In this document: positions 50,433 through 56,445 of the stretch, piece after piece
How positions within the stretch are numbered: position 1 is the first letter of the stretch
How the letters are laid out: each line of letters starts with the position of its first letter
Position numbers and translations under genes: made by a program
The notes under the pieces: model-generated
Seen by the model: only the letters and a program-made list of their open reading frames with translations
Told to the model about the DNA's origin: nothing
Database searches by the model: none
Source: Treponema sp. UBA3813
GTDB lineage: Bacteria; Spirochaetota; Spirochaetia; Treponematales; Treponemataceae
NCBI GenBank assembly: GCA_002368605.1
Contig: DFEB01000014.1
Span: 1 to 56,445, forward strand
DNA: 56,445 nt
Direction of reading: 5' to 3'

Positions 50433-53054
50433 ATGCACAGAAAAACACTTGAACAACTGGACTATTACCGAATCCGTGACGAAATCGCCGGATTTTGCGT
50501 GAGCGAGGAAGGAAAATCCTCTCTTTTACAACGCGAGCCTTTCACCAGAGAAAAAATCGACGAAATCAACTCGCTCAAAAGGCTTTCCTCTCAGTGGCAG
50601 CGGGCCATTCAATCTAAAAAACCGATTCGCTTGCAAGGCTGGGGCGAAATCACTTCATTCTTAAAACTCTTGCAGGCTGACGGAACGACTTTAGAGCAGA
50701 ACCAGCTTTATTCCCTCATGCTTTTTTCAGATTCCGCGCTTTCTCTTTACGCCTCGGTTAAAAGCTTGGCGGCAGAACTTTCCCTTAAAAATCTCCTCGA
50801 CATGGCGGAAACTCTCCCTTATTCCGCATTGGAGCAAACCGTCAGCACAATTTCCCGCATCATCGACAAAAACGGCGAGATTAAAGACCTGCCAATCCTA
50901 AGGGAAATCAGGGCAAGAATCGCTGAAATCAACGGCGAGATTAAAGCCGCCCTCAAAAAATACACCAGCGATACTTCACTTAACTCCGTCCTTGAAAGCA
51001 ATGTTCCCGCCTTCCGCGCAGACAGGCAGGTTCTTGCCGTCAAAGCCAGCCAGCGGAACAGAATTTCCGGCATCGTTCATGAAGTTTCGGCTTCGGGGCA
51101 GACTCTTTTTATTGAGCCGGAAGAAGTGGTGCGCAAAAACAACGAGCTTTTACAGGAAGAAGCCCGCCTGGCCCAAGAAACCCGCAAGATTTTTAAAGAA
51201 ACCACGGCTCTTCTCCATCCCCTTTATGATGATTTGAAGTCCGCCCTCAAAAGCATGACCCTTTTTGATGTGACTTACGCCGCCGCCCGCTGGGGGGCAG
51301 AACATCTCTGCAATTATGCCCTTCATTGCGAAAAACAGAGTTCTCTTGAGCAAATCGGTCAAACTGAACAAGATTCAGAAGGACTTCCACCCCTTTTATT
51401 GCAGGCAAGGCATCCTCTTTTGGGCGACAAGGCCGTTCCTATCGACATTAAGTGGCTTTCGGGAAAGAATGTTCTGATTATCACTGGTCCAAACACAGGC
51501 GGAAAAACCGTTACCTTAAAGACCTTTGCCCTTCTTTCCATGCTGAATCAGTCGGGCTTTCCGATTCCGGTGGCAGACGGAAGCAGGCTTCCTGTTTTCA
51601 ACGCCATTTTCGCAGATATTGGTGATGACCAGTCCATCGACAATTCTCTTTCCACATTCTCCGCCCACATGAAAAACATTGCGGCGGCGGTAAAGCACGC
51701 GGACGAAAATTCCCTCGTTCTTCTGGATGAGTTTGGTGGCGGAACTGACCCGCAGGAAGGCGGCGCGATTGCCATGGCCTGCCTTGACTCCCTTATCGCA
51801 AAAAAAGCCTTTGTCCTCGTTACGACTCACCACGGAAGCCTGAAAAATTACGGATACACAACGCCATCCTGCATAAATGCCAGCGCGGAATTTGACGCTG
51901 ATTCCTTAGCTCCTACTTACCACATTGTCATGGGCGTTCCCGGTGAGAGCCACGCCCTGGACATTGCAAAACGCTCAGGGCTCCCCACCTCAATCGTATC
52001 AAAGGCAAAATCTTACCTTACCAACCAGCAGGCCGATGTCTCTACTTTGATTCGGGGACTCACCCAAAAACACGCTGAGCTTGACCGCCGTGAAAAAGAA
52101 TTCGCCAGCCTTGAAAAGCGTCAGAGCGAAAAAATCCTCAAACTGGAACAGAAAGACTTAAAACTCCGCCAAAAAGAAAATGAGCTCAAAGAGCGTGAAA
52201 GCCGGAATGAATCCCGCTTCTTGAGGGAGACTCGAAAAAACCTTGAAAATCTCGTGCGCGAACTCCGTGAAGGCGAAATTACAAGGGAAAAGACCCTTAA
52301 AATGCGGAAATTCATCAATGATTTGACCGAGGATGTGGAAGAGCAGGAACTTGAGCTGGAGCTGGAAAAAGAAAAGCTTGAGGAAGAAGAAAAAGCCCTT
52401 CAGAAAAGAATGGAAAGCGAGGAAATAATCCTTGAAAACGGCATGAAAATCTCAAAAGCCTCGGATTCCCGCTCTTCATCTTCAAAAAAGACAAAGAAAA
52501 AACTGAGCAATAAAGAAGCCCTCAAAAAGGCAAAGGCCACCTACACAGACGAGGAAGTCTTCAACCTCGCTCCCCGGTCAAAAAACGCACCGCCGCCAAA
52601 ATTTGAATTTGCGGAAGACGCGGAAGTCCTTGTGGGAAAAAGCCGAAGCCGGGGAACTCTTCTTCACGAAGAGAAAAAAGGCTTGTGGACGGTTCAGCTG
52701 GGCTCAATCCGCATGAGCGTAAAGCAAAAGGATATGGAGCTTATCGCCCCGACTCGCAATGCAGTCGCCGATTATACGGTGGAACTTAATAAAGAAGAAG
52801 GAAACGGAAGCCCGGTCTTTGAGCTCCGCTTATTGGGAATGAGAGAAGAAGAAGCCCTTCACGCCCTGCAAAAGCAGCTTGACCTTTGCGCCATGACGAA
52901 TTTTAAATCATTCAGCGTCATTCACGGCAAAGGAAACGGCATTTTGCAGCAGGCAGTCCAAGATTATCTCTCGAACTACCCCGGCGTAAAGTCTTTCTAT
53001 TACGCCCGCCCAGAAGACGGTGGCTTTGGAAAGACCTATGTTGAGTTAAATTAG
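50433..53054 (+). CDS. mutS2: MutS2, ABC-ATPase with Smr domain
   Basis: The 873-aa protein begins MHRKTLEQLDYYRIRDEIAG. The MutS-type clamp and ATPase follow (ITGPNTGGKTVTLKTFALLS Walker A near residues 350-365; LVLLDEFGGGTDPQEGGAIA Walker B; VLVTTHHGSLKNYGY). A long charged coiled coil occupies about 530-680. A C-terminal Smr domain follows (FELRLLGMREEEALHALQKQ, SFSVIHGKGNGILQQAV). The usual Smr LDLRG reads ELRLLG and HGKGTG reads HGKGNG, so nuclease activity may be altered. MutS2 acts in recombination control or in splitting collided ribosomes. Its TAG stop is the first bases of a repeat. Confidence 0.95.
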   Translation: MHRKTLEQLDYYRIRDEIAGFCVSEEGKSSLLQREPFTREKIDEINSLKRLSSQWQRAIQSKKPIRLQGWGEITSFLKLLQADGTTLEQNQLYSLMLFSDSALSLYASVKSLAAELSLKNLLDMAETLPYSALEQTVSTISRIIDKNGEIKDLPILREIRARIAEINGEIKAALKKYTSDTSLNSVLESNVPAFRADRQVLAVKASQRNRISGIVHEVSASGQTLFIEPEEVVRKNNELLQEEARLAQETRKIFKETTALLHPLYDDLKSALKSMTLFDVTYAAARWGAEHLCNYALHCEKQSSLEQIGQTEQDSEGLPPLLLQARHPLLGDKAVPIDIKWLSGKNVLIITGPNTGGKTVTLKTFALLSMLNQSGFPIPVADGSRLPVFNAIFADIGDDQSIDNSLSTFSAHMKNIAAAVKHADENSLVLLDEFGGGTDPQEGGAIAMACLDSLIAKKAFVLVTTHHGSLKNYGYTTPSCINASAEFDADSLAPTYHIVMGVPGESHALDIAKRSGLPTSIVSKAKSYLTNQQADVSTLIRGLTQKHAELDRREKEFASLEKRQSEKILKLEQKDLKLRQKENELKERESRNESRFLRETRKNLENLVRELREGEITREKTLKMRKFINDLTEDVEEQELELELEKEKLEEEEKALQKRMESEEIILENGMKISKASDSRSSSSKKTKKKLSNKEALKKAKATYTDEEVFNLAPRSKNAPPPKFEFAEDAEVLVGKSRSRGTLLHEEKKGLWTVQLGSIRMSVKQKDMELIAPTRNAVADYTVELNKEEGNGSPVFELRLLGMREEEALHALQKQLDLCAMTNFKSFSVIHGKGNGILQQAVQDYLSNYPGVKSFYYARPEDGGFGKTYVELN

Positions 53055-53127
53055 ACGCGGATTCACACAGATGAACGCGGATATTTTTGTTTTTTATCTG
53101 CGTTTATCCGCGTCCATCTGCGTCTAG
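53054..53127. repeat. Period-10 CGCGGAT-type repeat, copy 4, supplying two stop codons
   Basis: The left arm GACGCGGATTCACACAGATG continues to AACGCGGAT. The right arm has ATCTGCGTTT, ATCCGCGTCC, ATCTGCGTCT. With its outer T-A bases the element reads TAGACG at one end and CGTCTA at the other. The first TAG (53052-53054) stops mutS2, and the other, read on the minus strand (53126-53124), stops the kinase-like gene. The hairpin could also act as a two-way terminator. Confidence 0.85.
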
Positions 53128-54791
53128 TATTTGAAACTACTTCCCCCAATGAATTCACGCACGATTGACTGGCTTGGAACATAGTCAGAAGAAATCGCAT
53201 TGAAGTGAGAGAGGAAGTTCAAAAGGCGGCAAGCCTCTGTGTACTGAGGTTCGCTGGGCTTTACGGCGCGGAGTTTTGGCTCTGCGTAAATCTTCAGAAC
53301 AGGAATCTCATAATCCAGGGCTGTGTTTAAAACCGCATCGGCTGAATTCTGATAAGGGAAGATGTGCAATCTCTCGCCACGCTGAACGCTGTCCCACATG
53401 CCGATTGTGCCTGCTGCGCTCTTTCCACGGAAATTTGCATCACGAACGATACGGCGGATAAGGCGGTTGTCGCTGGTCGGAACACGGTTATGATCATCGA
53501 AGTTGAGCTGGGTAAGAGCCGAAAGGTAAATCTTGAATTTATACTCCGGCTTGATTAGAGGCGTGAGCTTGTCGTTAAGGCCGTGAATTCCTTCGATGAT
53601 GAGAATGTCGGTCTTTCCCAAAGTCATTTTGTTGTTGCCGGTGTAATATCTCTGCCCTAAATCAAAGTTGTAGCAAGGAATTTCGACTTCTTTTCCGTCA
53701 AACAAATCGATTAAATTCTGGTTCAAAAGCTCCACATCAAGGGCTTCAAGGCACTCGTAATCGTAGTTGCCGTTCTCATCCTTTGGATTTTTGTCCCGGC
53801 CTACATAGTAGGAGTCCAGACTGATTGTTTTTGGAGTGTAGCCGATTGCCCGGAGCTGGAGTGCCATCTTGAAGGCAGAAGTGGTTTTTCCCGAAGAAGA
53901 AGGGCCTGCAATCAAAACGACCTTTACATTTCCCCTGTCATGAATCTGCTTTGCCACCTCGGCGTAATTCTGCATCTGGTAAGTCTCGCAAATGTCGATG
54001 AAGTCGTTGATTTTTTTGCGGGAAACGATTTCGTTAAGGGAAGCGGCAGATGTGACATTAACCAGCTTGCCCCACTTTTTATAGCGCTTGAAAATATCGA
54101 AAATTTTAGGCAAATCCTCGAATGGGGCGACAACTTCCGGCTTTTCGGCCTCTGGGAAGCGGAGCAGGAAGCCTTCATCATATTTCTGCAAATCGAAGAC
54201 TTTTAGCACGCCGGTTGAATCAACGAGGGAGCCGAAATAAATATCGCAGAAAGCGTTCGTATCATCATTGAAAGAGTTGACGAGGACATAATCCGAACAG
54301 CGGTACTGGAGCTGTTTAGCAGTCTCCGGCATGTTGAGTTTTTGGAAAAAATCCACAGCCTCTTCGTAAGAAATATGCTGAGTAGTGATTGGGATGTCCC
54401 GCTCAACGATCCTGAGCATTTCCGCCTTTAGCGAAGCAATCTCATCTTCTGTAATCGGCTTTTCGCGGTCAAGGGTGTAGTAATAGCTGTAGCCCAAGCT
54501 GTGCCCGATTAAAAGCCGGTCTTTTGGGAAGAGCTTATGAGCGGCGGCAGCCAGAATGAAGGAAAGTGAGCGGCGGTAGACATAGGCTCCGTCTTTTGAA
54601 GCCAGATACACGCCATCGATTCGGCTTGAGACGCGGATAGGCCGGCACAAAGAAACGACCTTGTTGTTCACTTTAAGGGCGATGAGCTGGCCTTCATGGG
54701 GAGGCAGGTGCTCCATAATATCTTTGCCACGAACTCTGGAAGAAACTTCGATTTTTTTTCCGTCTGTAAAAGTTAAAGTCATAGTACTCAT
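53124..54791 (-). CDS. Uridine-kinase-like protein with a ThrRS-like N-terminal region
   Basis: The 555-aa protein has a TGS-like start (MTLTFTDGKKIEVSSRVRGK), a region like the second additional domain of threonyl-tRNA synthetase (RRSLSFILAAAAHKLFPKDR, GHSLGYSYYYTLDREKPITE, ISYEEAVDFFQKLN), and a P-loop kinase of the uridine kinase/phosphoribulokinase type (about residues 290-500; VVLIAGPSSSGKTTSAF, LDSYYVGRDKNPKDENG, LIIEGIHGLND). The editing-site histidines expected in ThrRS (HSLAH type) read RSLSF, so the front part is a binding module at most. It probably phosphorylates a nucleoside. TATAAT (54804-54799) ends 7 bases before the ATG: leaderless. Confidence 0.88.
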   Translation of the reverse strand: MSTMTLTFTDGKKIEVSSRVRGKDIMEHLPPHEGQLIALKVNNKVVSLCRPIRVSSRIDGVYLASKDGAYVYRRSLSFILAAAAHKLFPKDRLLIGHSLGYSYYYTLDREKPITEDEIASLKAEMLRIVERDIPITTQHISYEEAVDFFQKLNMPETAKQLQYRCSDYVLVNSFNDDTNAFCDIYFGSLVDSTGVLKVFDLQKYDEGFLLRFPEAEKPEVVAPFEDLPKIFDIFKRYKKWGKLVNVTSAASLNEIVSRKKINDFIDICETYQMQNYAEVAKQIHDRGNVKVVLIAGPSSSGKTTSAFKMALQLRAIGYTPKTISLDSYYVGRDKNPKDENGNYDYECLEALDVELLNQNLIDLFDGKEVEIPCYNFDLGQRYYTGNNKMTLGKTDILIIEGIHGLNDKLTPLIKPEYKFKIYLSALTQLNFDDHNRVPTSDNRLIRRIVRDANFRGKSAAGTIGMWDSVQRGERLHIFPYQNSADAVLNTALDYEIPVLKIYAEPKLRAVKPSEPQYTEACRLLNFLSHFNAISSDYVPSQSIVREFIGGSSFKY

Positions 54792-54877
54792 AAAGAATAT
54801 TATAACTCACTTTTTCAATAAAGCGAGATAAATTTATTTTTCTTTTCACTATTATGATTTAAAAATGCGTGAATTTA

Positions 54878-54906
54878 TTGACACAATTTCTATCTTCTTA
54901 TAAAAT
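54878..54906 (+). promoter_or_regulatory. sigma-70 promoter of rpoZ
   Basis: TTGACA (54878-54883), a 17-base spacer, TAAAAT (54901-54906). The rpoZ start lies 31 bases after the -10 with an AGGGG site between. Confidence 0.8.
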
Positions 54907-54937
54907 TATGAAATCACTTTTAGGGGATAGCATACTA

Positions 54938-55138
54938 ATGATTTTTCCTTTGGAGAAAACGGTAAAATTTACTGGTAATATTTATGAGGCTACTGTTGCA
55001 GCGAGTCATCGTGCATATCAGTTGGCAATGATTAAAGATGAGCGAATTGAAGAAAATGACGGCAAGGTCGTTTCTCTCGCAGCTAAGGAGCTTTTCAATT
55101 CTGAAGTTCAGTACCGAAGAATCGAAGCTAAAGATTAA
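54938..55138 (+). CDS. rpoZ: RNA polymerase omega subunit (RpoZ), spirochaete type
   Basis: Start set at ATG 54938 because AGGGG (about 54922-54926) precedes it and the upstream in-frame codons overlap the promoter. The 66-aa protein reads MIFPLEKTVKFTGNIYEATV, AASHRAYQLAMIKDERIEEN and GKVVSLAAKELF. Short spirochaete omega subunits have this helical pattern (an A-A-x-x-R-A-x-Q helix, then a KVVSLA helix in place of KPVTIAL). Omega stabilises the beta-prime subunit. The family call is by resemblance of these short motifs, so moderate. Confidence 0.7.
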   Translation: MIFPLEKTVKFTGNIYEATVAASHRAYQLAMIKDERIEENDGKVVSLAAKELFNSEVQYRRIEAKD

Positions 55139-55163
55139 TTATATTGGATATAAAAAGTCACTC

Positions 55164-55192
55164 TTGACGAAAGGGCGGCTTTTATTGATAAT
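55164..55192 (+). promoter_or_regulatory. sigma-70 promoter of the 29-codon basic mini-gene
   Basis: TTGACG (55164-55169), a 17-base spacer, GATAAT (55187-55192). The AAGGAG ribosome-binding site and GTG start follow about 20-30 bases downstream. Confidence 0.7.
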
Positions 55193-55222
55193 AAATACAA
55201 CTTGTGACTAAGGAGTGCCATC

Positions 55223-55312
55223 GTGCCTTGTGGAAAAAAACGAAAGCGTCAGAAGATTGCGACACATAAGCGAAAGAAGATGCTTAGACGAAATCGACAT
55301 AAGAGTAAGTAA
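55223..55312 (+). CDS. 29-aa basic protein with AURKAIP1/COX24-type (mS38-like) motif
   Basis: An AAGGAG site (55210-55215) precedes GTG 55223, which opens a 29-codon frame ending at TAA 55312. The product is almost entirely Lys/Arg/His: it starts MPCGKKRKRQKIATHKRKKM and ends LRRNRHKSK. This resembles tiny bacterial proteins annotated AURKAIP1/COX24, related to the C-terminal part of mitochondrial ribosomal protein mS38. It is probably a small-subunit ribosome component. It has its own promoter and terminator. Confidence 0.8.
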   Translation: MPCGKKRKRQKIATHKRKKMLRRNRHKSK

Positions 55313-55367
55313 CAGTTTTTTGTCATGCTTAATCGCAGGCTTACGAACTGTTCATCTTTGTCAAAAG

Positions 55368-55407
55368 AGACCGCCAAAGTTCTAAACTTTTAGCGGTCTT
55401 TTTTTTA
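55368..55407 (+). terminator. Rho-independent terminator after the basic mini-gene
   Basis: AGACCGC (55368-55374) and AAAGTT pair with AACTTT and GCGGTCT (55393-55399) around the loop CTA, followed by a T-run. The T-run runs into TATACT (55406-55411), which may be the -10 of dxs. Confidence 0.9.
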
Positions 55408-55420
55408 TACTGTGAGATTC

Positions 55421-55462
55421 TGAAATGAATTCTGAATGACATGGAAATTTGAAATCATTTCA
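55421..55462 (+). promoter_or_regulatory. Hairpin arms flanking the dxs leader
   Basis: TGAAATGA (55421-55428) is exactly complementary in inverse to TCATTTCA (55455-55462), which ends one base before the dxs ATG. If transcription starts after TATACT (55406-55411), the leader would fold with the start codon at its edge. Regulatory meaning is speculative. Confidence 0.4.
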
Positions 55463-55463
55463 G

Positions 55464-56445
55464 ATGACAGGAGATTTGATTACGATTCTTTCTAAGATTC
55501 ATTCTCCGGCAGATGTAAAAAAAATCTCTGAAAAAGAGCTTGATGAGTTGTGCGACGAAATCAGGAAGCGCATAATCGAGACTGTGGCAAAAAACGGCGG
55601 TCATTTGGCGAGTAATCTCGGTGTGGTTGAGCTTACTGTCTCCCTTCACCGGGTTTTTGACAGTCCGGAAGATGCCATTATTTTTGATGTAAGCCATCAG
55701 TGCTACACCCATAAACTTCTGACCGGCAGATATTCAGATTTTTCTTCTCTCCGTAAACAGGGCGGTATCTCAGGCTTTACCCGCCGCCTTGAAAGTCCTC
55801 ATGATTTTTTTGACAACGGCCATTCTTCCACTTCTATTTCTCAGGGCTTGGGACTTTTGACGGCATGGGATAAAATCGAAAAAGAACAGAGAGAATCTGG
55901 AAGAAATCCAAAAAATCGTAAGGTTGTTGCCGTAATCGGTGACGGAGCCCTCACGGGTGGCTTGGCTTATGAAGCTCTGGCTCATGCTGGTCAGCTTTCA
56001 AAGAATCTGATTGTAATCCTCAACGATAACCAGATGTCAATTTCTCCCAATAATGGGGCTATTTCCCGCTACCTGAGCACCCTTACCATGACGGGCTTTT
56101 ATCAGCGATTCCGCTATTTCGTTGATAACCTTGTTGATAAAATCCCTAATTCAAAAAATCACATCGGCAAATTCATTTATAGAATCAAACGGGCAGTGAA
56201 GGGTATGTTCCTGAGCACGAATTTCTTCGCTGATTTGGGTTTTGAGTATGTTGGCCCCCTTGACGGTCACAACATTAAGGAACTTGAGGAAAATCTCCGT
56301 CGTGTCCGCAGACTGCCAAAGCCTGTAATCGTTCATGTTCTCACCAAAAAGGGCAAGGGGTATTCTCCAGCCGAAAATGATCCGGCAAGTTTCCACGGTG
56401 TTGGCCCCTTCCAGATTTCAGACGGAAAAATGGAAAAATTCGACA
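55464..56445 (+). CDS. dxs: 1-deoxy-D-xylulose-5-phosphate synthase, N-terminal part
   Basis: The frame from ATG 55464 (MTGDLITILSKIHSPADVKK) is open to the window end, about 327 codons. It shows DXS signatures: GGHLASNLGVVELTVSLHRV, FDVSHQCYTHKLLTGR, GHSSTSISQGLGLLTAW and the thiamine-diphosphate motif VIGDGALTGGLAYEAL ... LNDNQMSIS. Then come LGFEYVGPLDGHNIKELEEN and TKKGKGYSPAENDPASFHGV. It makes DXP from pyruvate and glyceraldehyde 3-phosphate in the MEP isoprenoid pathway. No strong ribosome-binding site precedes the chosen ATG; a TTG four codons later is possible. The transketolase C-terminal half lies outside. Confidence 0.95.
   Translation, partial: MTGDLITILSKIHSPADVKKISEKELDELCDEIRKRIIETVAKNGGHLASNLGVVELTVSLHRVFDSPEDAIIFDVSHQCYTHKLLTGRYSDFSSLRKQGGISGFTRRLESPHDFFDNGHSSTSISQGLGLLTAWDKIEKEQRESGRNPKNRKVVAVIGDGALTGGLAYEALAHAGQLSKNLIVILNDNQMSISPNNGAISRYLSTLTMTGFYQRFRYFVDNLVDKIPNSKNHIGKFIYRIKRAVKGMFLSTNFFADLGFEYVGPLDGHNIKELEENLRRVRRLPKPVIVHVLTKKGKGYSPAENDPASFHGVGPFQISDGKMEKFD

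Overview
The window looks like a chromosomal segment of a spirochaete of the genus Treponema, probably from the gut/rumen branch (genus confident, branch a guess). The basis is the periplasmic-flagellum gene set: the spirochaete collar protein FlbB next to fliK-flgD-flgE, a FlgE carrying the Lys165/Cys178/Asn179 constellation known from the T. denticola lysinoalanine crosslink, and the flgB-flgC-fliE-fliF-fliG-fliH-fliI-fliJ order. It is ordinary core chromosome. I saw no insertion sequence, prophage or CRISPR array, no rRNA, and one tRNA.

Layout. 1-4.4 kb: the 5' end of a CorA-like transporter (leftward), then flbB, fliK, flgD and flgE, with sigma-28-type promoters in front of flbB, fliK and flgD. 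4.5-11.1 kb: a radical-SAM protein, a polytopic membrane protein, secA, tRNA-Pro(GGG) and a secreted transglutaminase-like protein. 11.2-19.4 kb: an RluA-type pseudouridine synthase, a secreted protein plus a DPBB/SPOR protein behind another sigma-28-type promoter, ruvA, ruvB, a chemoreceptor and queA. 19.4-29.6 kb (leftward): TRAP-type binding lipoproteins (one a deletion remnant), a membrane diguanylate cyclase, a sugar-nucleotide dehydratase, a DegT aminotransferase, and a three-subunit xanthine-dehydrogenase-like complex whose large subunit has lost recognisable molybdenum-site motifs. 29.8-33.9 kb: rpsD, clpB and a lipoprotein gene broken by an in-frame TGA. 33.9-37.8 kb: an outer-membrane-like protein, bactofilin, a TPR protein, mtaB and a Phd/VapC toxin-antitoxin pair. 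37.9-41.7 kb: argH and a polar amino-acid ABC transporter. 41.7-53.1 kb: flgB to fliJ, then argR, rsgA and mutS2. 53.1-56.4 kb: a uridine-kinase-like protein (leftward), rpoZ, a 29-codon basic mini-gene and the 5' part of dxs.

Two themes cut across the genes. First, many genes start 6-8 nt after a -10 element with no ribosome-binding site, so they are probably transcribed as leaderless mRNAs (SBP at 27965, ruvA, argH, the kinase, the transglutaminase-like gene and others; flgB does so from a sigma-28-type promoter). Second, the spaces between genes are filled with short-period repeats (7, 9 or 10 bp units), often folded as imperfect palindromes. They build a terminator, supply stop codons to two convergent genes, and in one case sit in frame inside a radical-SAM gene.

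The most promising unexplained items are the dehydratase-aminotransferase-degenerate molybdo-hydroxylase operon, the sigma-28-controlled DPBB/SPOR pair, the translated repeat insertion, and the binding-protein/diguanylate-cyclase arrangement. No stretch longer than about 300 bases lacks a gene.
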